This document shows positions 5,951 through 11,700 of a DNA stretch of 11,700 nucleotides, piece by piece. The notes beneath the pieces are model-generated. The model did not search any database and was not told the DNA's origin. It saw only the letters and a list, made by a program, of their open reading frames with translations. Origin of the DNA: Candidatus Parvarchaeota archaeon (GTDB lineage: Archaea; Nanobdellota; Nanobdellia; Parvarchaeales; Parvarchaeaceae). The DNA is taken from NCBI GenBank assembly GCA_027366075.1, contig DAHXLI010000007.1, positions 1-11,700 on the forward strand, written 5' to 3'. Positions within the stretch are counted from its first letter, which is position 1, and each line of letters starts with the position of its first letter. The position numbers and the translations under genes are program-made.

Positions 5951-5951
5951 T

Positions 5952-6971
5952 TTAAATGCTTCCTCCAAGTGATGACGAAGCGAAGAAACTAGCTACGCCA
6001 AGTCTTACGGCAAAGAATATCCCAAGACCTAAAAGCACAAAGATAGGTATCGATTTTAAGCCGTCTTTGGCGTTGCCTGTATTCAATACTCCTTGAAGAA
6101 GAGCGCTTGCAGTCGTAGTTATGATGACGTTGATCGTCGCAATCATGATGACCAAAGTAGCTGGGATATTAGGCAGACTGAAAGACGAAAACAAACCTAT
6201 GCCTGTGCTAGGGACCTGGCCGGCTGCCGATGAAAGACTTCCGATGCTGTCTAATATAGATATTAGGAATGAAGAGACCCCGTAAAGCAACGGTGCCGCT
6301 ATGCATGAAGCAAGAAATATAAAGAGAGAGTAACTTCTAACCTGCGCCTTCATGTCGTTCCGTATCGTTTCATTCTGCAAGACATTAGAAGCAAGGTTTT
6401 CAAGTATGAGATGGAGTTCCGCACCGGATCTGATTGCCTCGCCGATTATTCTCATAGTATCCTTGAAAAATTTAGATGTCGTTCTACTAGCCATCTCGGA
6501 AAGCGCGTCCTTAAAGTCTTTACCGCTCTGGACTTCTATTGCCGCATGGCTCAGCAAAAGATTTAGCTTCCCGAACTCCGGCTTTATAGAAGCGAGAAAC
6601 GAGCTTTCCGGTATCATGCCTGCCCTAAGGTTTGCCGCCATAAGCATGAGCATGTCCGGCAAGACCTTTTCTATCTGTGTAGCGACGGCATCAGCTAAGA
6701 AAAGATATATCGAACGCACTACAAGATACGCCACGAAGAAACCGGCCGGCACTACTGCGATTGCGTAGAGCAGATTATGGAGAAAGACGAAAGTCAGGCC
6801 TCCCGAGAGACCGGCGACGATAAAGAAAAACAGGACCAGGCCGCCGATCAAATTTCCGAAGTCCGCAGTTTGGACCTGGGCGCCTATCATGCTCTCTTCG
6901 AGAGCCAGCGTAAGCTTCCTTGGCAGAAGCATGCCTAATCTATTTATTCCCCTCGGGCGTGTTTGTTCCAT
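5952..6971 (-). CDS. TadC/FlaJ-like pilus platform membrane protein (second)
   Basis: A 339-residue protein of the type II secretion F (GspF/TadC/FlaJ) family. Predicted membrane helices lie at about 40-62, 66-92, 213-238, 268-292 and 307-329. Between the second and third is the cytoplasmic helical domain at about 95-210, containing the recognisable LRAGMIPESSFLAS and IRSGAELHLILENLA segments. The protein anchors the assembly ATPase to the membrane and guides pilin subunits into the filament. It begins 6 nt after the related gene at 6978 and is the last of three co-directional genes. A tRNA-Val starts one base after its stop. Two consecutive platform proteins would act together as a heteromer, as in other Tad systems with TadB and TadC. 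Confidence 0.85.
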   Translation of the reverse strand: MEQTRPRGINRLGMLLPRKLTLALEESMIGAQVQTADFGNLIGGLVLFFFIVAGLSGGLTFVFLHNLLYAIAVVPAGFFVAYLVVRSIYLFLADAVATQIEKVLPDMLMLMAANLRAGMIPESSFLASIKPEFGKLNLLLSHAAIEVQSGKDFKDALSEMASRTTSKFFKDTMRIIGEAIRSGAELHLILENLASNVLQNETIRNDMKAQVRSYSLFIFLASCIAAPLLYGVSSFLISILDSIGSLSSAAGQVPSTGIGLFSSFSLPNIPATLVIMIATINVIITTTASALLQGVLNTGNAKDGLKSIPIFVLLGLGIFFAVRLGVASFFASSSLGGSI

Positions 6972-6977
6972 TCCGAC

Positions 6978-7877
6978 TTAGACACCGACCGCAGGACGCC
7001 TGCTACCAATCATCCCCATAAAGAATATCTCAAACATCAGCAGGAACGGGGGCAGTATATAAATTATATATAATACGTCAAAGTGCGCTATCGAACCCAA
7101 TATTATAAAAACGGACATCCCCAAGCTCGGCAGGACTACAGAAATCAACATGTACATCATGGAAAGAGGAGTCAGCTCCGCCGCATATGTCCTCATGTCC
7201 GATTGCTGCTTCTTTATTAGCATGTCGTTTATCAAGATAAGGGTGCCATGCACGTCGCTTCCCGATTTTATGGAGTTTACAAGTATGTCTATCGAACGCC
7301 TAAGCGAAGGCGAAGGCACACGTCTTGAGAGTCTTGTCAGTGCCTCTTCCTGCGATACCCCCGACTGTATTTCTTCTACGGCTACCTTAAATTCCGCCGA
7401 GACTATACCGTAATCCCCGTTTGAAACGTCTAGCAGGGCATTGAATATCGGGACTCCGGAGCCTACCTTTATCATGATCTCCCTTATCGCAAAAACGACC
7501 TTTTCGTCTATCCCTGCCTTTCTCTTCGCTGCCTGTAGTTTCGGGTAATTAGCGAAGTATACAAAATAAACGGCTGGCACTACTATAACCAAAAGGGATA
7601 GTATACTGAGGAGCTGTGTCGTCAATAAGCCCCTCTGCGCGGCGACTAAAGCGAGAAGTACCCCTACAAGCAAAAGCAGTATGGCTAGCATAAACGAGAT
7701 TAATATCCCCGCCGCTAGATAGTCTACACCGGGTATGTTTATGCCGCCCTCTAAAAGGGAGCTATCAAGGCCCGGTGAAACGTTTCTCAATAAGAACGCG
7801 ATGCGTCTGAATTTTTTACCGAAGAAAAGCGCTTTCTCCTGGCTTACCATTATGACGGGCATTACTTTTTTTTCCAT
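6978..7877 (-). CDS. TadB/TadC-like pilus platform membrane protein (first)
   Basis: A 299-residue membrane protein of the same family as its downstream neighbour. Membrane helices are predicted at about 53-80, 86-109, 240-261 and 268-291. A cytoplasmic GspF-like domain lies at about 125-225, with IMIKVGSGVPIFNALLDV and ILVNSIKSGSDVHGTLIL resembling the two matching segments of the second protein. The basic N-terminus (to residue 30) should be cytoplasmic. The ATG at 7877 comes one base after the ATPase stop (7879-7881), so the two genes are almost certainly co-translated. Its task is to hold the ATPase at the membrane and transmit its motion to the growing pilus. Composition matches the backbone, with no sign of transfer. 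Confidence 0.82.
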   Translation of the reverse strand: MEKKVMPVIMVSQEKALFFGKKFRRIAFLLRNVSPGLDSSLLEGGINIPGVDYLAAGILISFMLAILLLLVGVLLALVAAQRGLLTTQLLSILSLLVIVVPAVYFVYFANYPKLQAAKRKAGIDEKVVFAIREIMIKVGSGVPIFNALLDVSNGDYGIVSAEFKVAVEEIQSGVSQEEALTRLSRRVPSPSLRRSIDILVNSIKSGSDVHGTLILINDMLIKKQQSDMRTYAAELTPLSMMYMLISVVLPSLGMSVFIILGSIAHFDVLYIIYILPPFLLMFEIFFMGMIGSRRPAVGV

Positions 7878-7878
7878 T

Positions 7879-9399
7879 TTAGATGAGTTGCAGCTTTGCT
7901 GGATCGCCGTCCGATTCGACTATTTTCATGAGCTCATCCTTTTTTGTATAGTACGTGCTTGCCATCAAGCCGACTTGGTTGACAGTGTTGATATTGTGCG
8001 CGACAAGCCACTTAAGGACCATGTCCTTTTCCTCAAGGTCGGCTTTTATTTCATCGTGCGTCAGACCCGAATACAGTTCAAGTTTGTTTTCTATCTTCTG
8101 GGACATGTTTATCGTCCTTTCTATCGTGTCGGTCCTCGGCCTCCATTCAAAAAGATTATTTGTCTTTAATTCTGTCCTACCCGAAACTAAGTGCTCCGTC
8201 AGTTCCGCTAATTCCAATACCCTTCTTGCGCCGCTTCTTCTCTGCCTAAATGCAGTGACTATAAGGTCCATCGCAGAGACCTCTATGTCTGGGAGATCTA
8301 TGGGCTCGGAAAGAAGTCTCTTTACTACCTGTTGCGCCGTCTCTGCGTGCAGGGTCGCGTAGACTGAGTGACCCGTCATAAGCGCTTCAAAAAGCGTCTG
8401 CGCATCCTCTTTCCTTCTGATCTCACCTACTACTATCCTATCTGGCCTCATCCTAAGCGAGTTTACCAGTAGGTCCAGCATCGTAACCTCTCCTTTGCCT
8501 TCTGAGTTTGGCTGCCGAGTAAGCAGCGATACCCAGTGAAGGAAGCTCGGCAATACAAGCTCGTTAGTGTCTTCAATCGTTATTATCCTCTGGTTCGGCG
8601 GGATGAACGGCATAAAGACGTTAAGAAGGCTTGTCTTACCGGATGCCGTCCCGCCGGTAACGATCAACGAAAGTTCGTACTGCATGGCCTGCCAGATAAA
8701 CGAAACCAGGGGCGTCGAAAGAGTCTTTGATTTAAGGAAGTCTGTGATAGTCCATGGATCGGCTCTGAACTTTCTTATGTCCAGAGTATTCCCGTGCGTT
8801 GATATTGGAAAAAGCGTCGCGTTTACACGGTCTCCGTTGACCAGCTGGGCATCCAGCAAAGGCGAAAGCGTGGTTATCTGCCTTCCTACTTTTCTTGCTA
8901 TCTGTTCAGAAAAACCTTCTATCCTGCTTTCTGTGTCTATCCTTATGTTTGTCTCGAGCCAGCCGTATTTCCGGTGATATACGAAGACCGGTGATTTGGA
9001 GTCGTTTACGACTATTTCTTCCAGAGTGGGATCCGAATCCAGTATTTCGAGCACGCCGAGACCAAACATCTCATGCAGCAGCATGGCGGAGAGTTCTACA
9101 TATCCGATGTCAGACAGGCCCGGGACTATCTCCTTTAATTTTTTATCGACTAAATCAAGAAATTCTACTTTCAGGTTCTGGCTTGTGCTTTCAGAAAGCA
9201 TCTGTATTTTCTGCGGGTATTCCCTTATCAACTGTGTCCTTATTTCCGTCAATACGGCCCGTGTACCCGCGTCTAGCTGGGGGACCTCGGCCTTATAGAC
9301 CATGGTGAACTTATTGCTTGCCCGCAATATGCTTATTTTTGACACTATACCGTCAGAAATCACGTTATAAGTGTCAATTAGTTCCTCGCGGACCTCCAT
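7879..9399 (-). CDS. Type II/IV secretion (TadA/FlaI-like) assembly ATPase
   Basis: A 506-residue ATPase with all the motifs of the GspE/TadA/FlaI family: Walker A GGTASGKT at 249-256, Asp box ITIEDTNEL at 273-281, Walker B RIVVGEIR at 321-328 and His box GHSVYATLHAET at 343-354. Residues 1-120 form a family-typical N-terminal region that contacts the membrane platform, and residues 125-215 the N2 domain (EEIVVNDSKSPVFVYHRKYG and VNGDRVNATL are visible). It hydrolyses ATP as a hexamer to push pilin subunits into a filament or to retract it. A 110-residue extension follows the ATPase core. It is the first gene of the cluster with the two platform proteins. A leaderless promoter precedes the ATG at 9399. 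An archaellum motor is less likely because no other archaellum genes are seen. Confidence 0.92.
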   Translation of the reverse strand: MEVREELIDTYNVISDGIVSKISILRASNKFTMVYKAEVPQLDAGTRAVLTEIRTQLIREYPQKIQMLSESTSQNLKVEFLDLVDKKLKEIVPGLSDIGYVELSAMLLHEMFGLGVLEILDSDPTLEEIVVNDSKSPVFVYHRKYGWLETNIRIDTESRIEGFSEQIARKVGRQITTLSPLLDAQLVNGDRVNATLFPISTHGNTLDIRKFRADPWTITDFLKSKTLSTPLVSFIWQAMQYELSLIVTGGTASGKTSLLNVFMPFIPPNQRIITIEDTNELVLPSFLHWVSLLTRQPNSEGKGEVTMLDLLVNSLRMRPDRIVVGEIRRKEDAQTLFEALMTGHSVYATLHAETAQQVVKRLLSEPIDLPDIEVSAMDLIVTAFRQRRSGARRVLELAELTEHLVSGRTELKTNNLFEWRPRTDTIERTINMSQKIENKLELYSGLTHDEIKADLEEKDMVLKWLVAHNINTVNQVGLMASTYYTKKDELMKIVESDGDPAKLQLI

Positions 9400-9420
9400 A
9401 GAGATAACGTATAATTTTGT

Positions 9421-9428
9421 TATTATAT
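9421..9428 (-). promoter_or_regulatory. TATA box of the pilus ATPase operon
   Basis: TATATAAT-type sequence on the minus strand with purines (AAAAG) directly upstream. It is centred about 26 nt before the ATG at 9399, matching a leaderless transcript. A weaker A/T stretch about ten bases closer to the gene is not at the right distance. Confidence 0.6.
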
Positions 9429-9431
9429 ACT

Positions 9432-9591
9432 TTTAAGCGCCTGCGCGTTTCAACTTCTTACAGAAAAAGAAAAAAGGCTTAAAGGATTATGTAAAGACGG
9501 CGTAGCATATTAAAATATTTATTCCGCTCCGGTTTCCAGAGCGTGTTGGGTTTGATCTCGGTCTGCGAAGTCATACACAAACTAATTATAG
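9432..9591 (+). other. Intergenic region, nothing firm seen
   Basis: Frames on both strands are open for short stretches here but none has a convincing start, composition or promoter. A small imperfect hairpin (GCTC and GAGC arms around positions 9525-9541) is visible but is within chance. Confidence 0.4.
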
Positions 9592-9802
9592 AATGCCAAA
9601 GAACAATTGGAATCTTTAGTTTCTTCCGAAATGAGAGAAAGTCTATCAAAATTATAGATAAGATCCCGTTTATTCGCATGCGTCAAAATCCAGGAATAAA
9701 TATTATAAGCTTGCTGACCAACTTTTAAATGACGTGCTTACAAAGACAGTCAAATGGTACAAGAACTTGTTTCCATGGTCGCAAGTGAAAAGACTACCTT
9801 AA
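9592..9802 (+). pseudogene. Fragments of a decayed gene in shifted frames
   Basis: Two consecutive pieces in different frames read like natural protein. The first, at 9592-9657, contains AKEQLESLVSSEMRESLSKL before a TAG. The second, at 9662-9802, runs from DPVYSHASKSRN through KYYKLADQLLNDVLTKTVKW and ends LFPWSQVKRLP. Neither has an ATG. The second ends inside the start of the next ORF (9754), which uses the first piece's frame. This pattern suggests one gene broken by single-base shifts, either from decay or from sequencing error. I do not recognise the family. Confidence 0.3.
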
Positions 9803-9969
9803 AACAATTGAGATATCACGTAAAACATACTCCGTCTTACAGTTTTATCCAGCACCCGAACAGTTACACAAAGTTTCCAGCCGCAAAAAAAATAATCGGC
9901 CAAGATTACCTAGGAAAGTTATCATTGTGGTATCGCGGTTTACGGGATTTAGTAGGCGTTAAAAGGTAA
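9754..9969 (+). CDS. Hypothetical protein, possibly 3' part of a broken gene
   Basis: A 71-residue basic protein (MVQELVSMVASEKTTLKQLR at the start, GLRDLVGVKR at the end), rich in Lys, Tyr, Leu and Ser, without Cys or membrane segments. The ATG at 9754 has neither a Shine-Dalgarno sequence nor a good TATA box upstream, and the competing frame at 9662-9802 looks more protein-like until it stops. From about residue 15 (TLKQLRYHVKHTPSYSFIQH) this frame is the better one. The real boundary may therefore be a frameshift near 9790-9800 rather than this ATG. No family is recognised, and its neighbours give no clue. Confidence 0.35.
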   Translation: MVQELVSMVASEKTTLKQLRYHVKHTPSYSFIQHPNSYTKFPAAKKIIGQDYLGKLSLWYRGLRDLVGVKR

Positions 9970-10036
9970 CCCGCGGAATCTAATTTTATCACTAAACAAA
10001 TACAGAGAAAAATTAAAAAAATCAATAATTTTAATC

Positions 10037-10044
10037 TATAAATA
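10037..10044 (+). promoter_or_regulatory. TATA box upstream of the Cys-rich protein gene
   Basis: TATAAATA-type octamer (CTATAAATAG) with upstream TTTAAT. Transcription should start near 10067, about 90 nt before the ATG at 10155, so this transcript would have a leader, unlike the others in the window. The leader contains AGAGGT at 10070-10075 and a short open frame. Confidence 0.5.
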
Positions 10045-10102
10045 GCGAAAGTCGTCTTTAATAATAAAAAGAGGTAAACAAAATATTAGACCCGAAGAAA
10101 GG

Positions 10103-10180
10103 TTGAATAGCTATAATGACCTTTGGATAGATTTAAAAAAGTATAGTCAGGAACATGGAAAAAATCTCTATAGATTATAA
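10103..10180 (+). CDS. Possible tiny overlapping ORF
   Basis: The frame is open from 10046 to TAA 10178-10180. From a TTG at 10103 it encodes 25 residues (MNSYNDLWIDLKKYSQEHGK, then NLYRL), and the codons before it also look coding (RGKQNIRPEER). It overlaps the first 26 bases of the next gene in another frame. It has no ATG. It could be a leader ORF, a remnant of a gene end, or chance. Confidence 0.2.
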   Translation: MNSYNDLWIDLKKYSQEHGKNLYRL

Positions 10181-11165
10181 AAGCTGTGACAAATTAGTAG
10201 ACTTTCTAAAGAAACATCCCGTTCCAGAAGATAACGAGGAACCAATCAAAATAAGCTTACCTGATGATGTAACTAAAAATTTATATTTTGCCCTTGTAGC
10301 GATATGCCACCAGACTACGCCTATGAATGGTCCTGCATTGCAAGGGACTGTTGATGGTACTTTCTGGAGGGGGTGGGATTATTTACGTGCGGTTCTGCTT
10401 AAAGCTACGGCTAAAGACAATTCCATTGTTTATCCTACTGCTTTGTCTAAGATGATAAGCACAACTTTGTTTGACCTAATAAAAGGCGACGACGGAAAGG
10501 GTAAAATCTCTAACCTAAATGAAAGGGTTCGCCTGCTTAATGACATGGGTTCAAAGATGCTGCAAAATGGTGTTAGTTCTGTTCAGCAATTATTCGAACA
10601 AAGCGGAGGGTACCTTGACCAGCATGGCGAAAAGAAAGGTCTTTATCAATTACTATCAGAATTTGAGGCTTATTCGGATCCGGTCAAAAAGAAAAGTTCA
10701 TACTTCTTTACACTTATGAAAAGACAGGGCTTTTGGAACTATGCTGACCAAGAAAATCTTCTTCCAGTAGTAGATTACCACGAGATAAGAATAAACATGC
10801 GTTTAGGAACAGTAAAGATAAACGACGAAGAATTAAGGTCTAAACTTGCAACCAAGCAGGAAGTGACTTGGCAAGATGATATAGACATAAGGAGCGGTGT
10901 GCAGCAGGCTATGGTCTACATCGCAAATGAAGCTGGAATTGGACATGGCAAACTTCATTACTTCTTATGGAATCTTTCTAGAAACTGTTGCAACCGAGAT
11001 GCGCCGCACTGTTCTTCTCATGGGGGCAAATGTGCTTTGCCACAGAGATACGTCCAGATCGGGCAGGAGATCGGCAGCACATCGTGTCTTTTTAGTCCTT
11101 TCTGTGAAAGCGCCGGTAAAGAAGGAAAGCTGTTCGACCACGTAGTTAAAACGCACTATTACTGA
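10155..11165 (+). CDS. Cys-rich protein of unknown function, possibly metal- or Fe-S-binding
   Basis: A 336-residue soluble protein, not confidently recognised. A helical N-terminal half contains ICHQTTPMNGPALQGTV at 50-66 and FWRGWDYL at 70-77. A central segment reads LLPVVDYHEIRINMRLGTV at 202-220. The C-terminal region after LHYFLWNLSRNCC has Cys at 278, 279, 286, 293, 311 and 317 plus several His, suggesting a bound Zn or Fe-S centre. The order VDYHEIR..MRLG, then a hydrophobic helix, then Cys cluster is faintly like HhH-GPD DNA glycosylases with a C-terminal [4Fe-4S] loop, but the helix-hairpin-helix itself is not evident, so this is only a hint. ATG 10155 is the first start after an in-frame stop. 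It is convergent with the dehydrogenase gene. Codons 189-208 are duplicated in inverted orientation at the right edge. Confidence 0.75.
   Translation: MEKISIDYKSCDKLVDFLKKHPVPEDNEEPIKISLPDDVTKNLYFALVAICHQTTPMNGPALQGTVDGTFWRGWDYLRAVLLKATAKDNSIVYPTALSKMISTTLFDLIKGDDGKGKISNLNERVRLLNDMGSKMLQNGVSSVQQLFEQSGGYLDQHGEKKGLYQLLSEFEAYSDPVKKKSSYFFTLMKRQGFWNYADQENLLPVVDYHEIRINMRLGTVKINDEELRSKLATKQEVTWQDDIDIRSGVQQAMVYIANEAGIGHGKLHYFLWNLSRNCCNRDAPHCSSHGGKCALPQRYVQIGQEIGSTSCLFSPFCESAGKEGKLFDHVVKTHYY
10718..10779 (+). repeat. Left arm of a 62-bp perfect inverted repeat
   Basis: These bases lie within the Cys-rich protein gene and match, in reverse complement and without mismatch, the last 62 bases of the window. 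The match ends at 10779/11639 and may continue beyond 11700. The reading of this arm (LLPVVDYHEIR) fits its gene, so it is taken as the original copy. Confidence 0.9.
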
Positions 11166-11219
11166 ACGGAGACGCAGAGCTAACGCGGTGGCTTTTAAAA
11201 TAATTACGCAAAGTCTCGG

Positions 11220-11700
11220 TTATATCTTGCCAGCTATTTCTTTTCCCATCTCTGAACATTTGGCCGTGCCACCCAAGTCATATGTCAACACCTTACCTTC
11301 TTTAAGCACGGTCTCGACGGCTTTCTGTATGGAATCCGCCACTTGTTTGTTTCCCATCCAGTCGAACATCATCCTAACCGAAAGGATAGTAGCTATCGGG
11401 TCTACCTTATCCATCCCGGCGTACTTTGGTGCAGAACCATGTATCGGTTCGAACATCGCGTATTTGTCACCGATGTTCGCCCCTGGCCCTACGCCCACTC
11501 CTCCGACAATCTCAGCGCCTTCGTCTGATATTATGTCTCCAAAAAGATTTTCCGTTACTAAAACATCGAAAGTTTCTGGTTTGCTTATGAGCCATTGTGT
11601 TATTGCGTCTGTATGGGCGTCATCCGCCGTTACATCGGGGTAATCTACTACTGGAAGAAGATTTTCTTGGTCAGCATAGTTCCAAAAGCCCTGTCTTTTC
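11220..11700 (-). CDS. Isocitrate/isopropylmalate dehydrogenase family protein, N-terminus beyond window
   Basis: The last 160 codons of a beta-decarboxylating dehydrogenase. Visible family motifs are YPDVTADDAHTDA (metal-binding Asp region), FDVLVTENLFGDIISDEGA, GVGVGPGANIG and EPIHGSAPKYAG, then a C-terminal helix region ending GKEIAGKI. Enzymes of this family oxidise and decarboxylate a 2-hydroxy acid with NAD or NADP; whether this one acts on isocitrate (TCA cycle), isopropylmalate (leucine synthesis) or homoisocitrate cannot be decided without the N-terminal substrate loop. Upstream of YPDV the residues should resemble FREVAKE, but instead the sequence is an inverted copy of the neighbouring gene (11639-11700). 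The authentic gene is therefore reliable only from 11638 downward. The stop TAA is at 11220-11222, 54 nt from the convergent gene. Confidence 0.88.
   Translation of the reverse strand, partial: KRQGFWNYADQENLLPVVDYPDVTADDAHTDAITQWLISKPETFDVLVTENLFGDIISDEGAEIVGGVGVGPGANIGDKYAMFEPIHGSAPKYAGMDKVDPIATILSVRMMFDWMGNKQVADSIQKAVETVLKEGKVLTYDLGGTAKCSEMGKEIAGKI
11639..11700 (-). repeat. Right arm of the 62-bp inverted repeat, probable chimeric join
   Basis: This is the reverse complement of 10718-10779 with no mismatch. In the dehydrogenase frame it encodes the same residues as the Cys-rich gene (GFWNYADQENLLPVVDY), replacing what the family should show there. The join falls at GATTACC, where both copies agree before diverging, so a short microhomology may have caused it. 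Confidence 0.88.

Noticed and set aside
7735..9308. Several long plus-strand open frames opposite the pilus genes
   Set aside because: They are antisense to well-identified ATPase and membrane protein genes.
9543..9728. Open plus-strand frame of 61 codons from a GTG and a minus-strand frame over the same bases
   Set aside because: Poor starts and composition; the other plus-strand frames across this stretch are more protein-like.
1..11700. CRISPR arrays, rRNA genes, riboswitches
   Set aside because: No regularly spaced repeats, rRNA-like sequence or recognisable riboswitch core was seen on either strand.

Overview
The window looks like a piece of a small archaeal genome, most likely a DPANN archaeon and perhaps Micrarchaeota-like. 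Three observations support this. The left-edge pilin has the QSALEYMMTYGWAI N-terminus common in DPANN pilins. Several genes have a TATA box centred about 26-29 nt before the start codon with no leader, the usual layout of leaderless archaeal mRNA. The pilus motor genes are of the archaeal TadA/FlaI and TadC/FlaJ type. The lineage is inferred; only domain-level placement is well supported.

Layout, left to right. A type IV pilin gene runs off the left edge (1-354, minus). Positions 355 to about 5,877 are an accessory island that is AT-rich in most of its length: 10 G+C in the 60 bases from 2041, against 32 in the 60 from position 1 and 30 in the 60 from 6541. It holds two small ORFs of unknown function (one broken by two homopolymer shifts), then a compact minus-strand gene set: a SagB-type dehydrogenase, a YcaO cyclodehydratase, a 63-codon Cys/Ser/Gly/Asn-rich peptide and a nucleotidyltransferase-fold protein. 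A divergent HExxH metallopeptidase and a protein with four tandem helix-turn-helix units follow. From 5878 to 9399 the backbone resumes with tRNA-Val(CAC) and an ATPase plus two membrane platform proteins of a type IV pilus. From 9400 to 10154 there is a low-density stretch with an apparently decayed gene. Positions 10155-11165 encode an unrecognised Cys-rich protein. The right edge carries the C-terminal part of an isocitrate/isopropylmalate dehydrogenase whose outermost 62 bases are an inverted copy of the neighbouring gene, probably an assembly chimera.

The main point of interest is 1114-3312. A precursor-like peptide, a YcaO protein ending in PQPF and an overlapping SagB-like flavoprotein form the core of a linear azol(in)e-containing peptide (TOMM/RiPP) pathway. 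YcaO would cyclise Cys and Ser of the peptide to azolines using ATP, and the dehydrogenase would oxidise them to azoles. The core peptide resembles microcin B17 in style. No separate E1-like or RRE partner is visible, so leader recognition is unexplained. The nearby metallopeptidase is a candidate leader protease and the nucleotidyltransferase a candidate tailoring or self-protection enzyme; both roles are inferred from position only.

The pilus genes work together: the ATPase (7879-9399) drives assembly through the two platform proteins (6978-7877, 5952-6971), and the pilin at the left edge is a likely substrate, now separated from the motor genes by the island.
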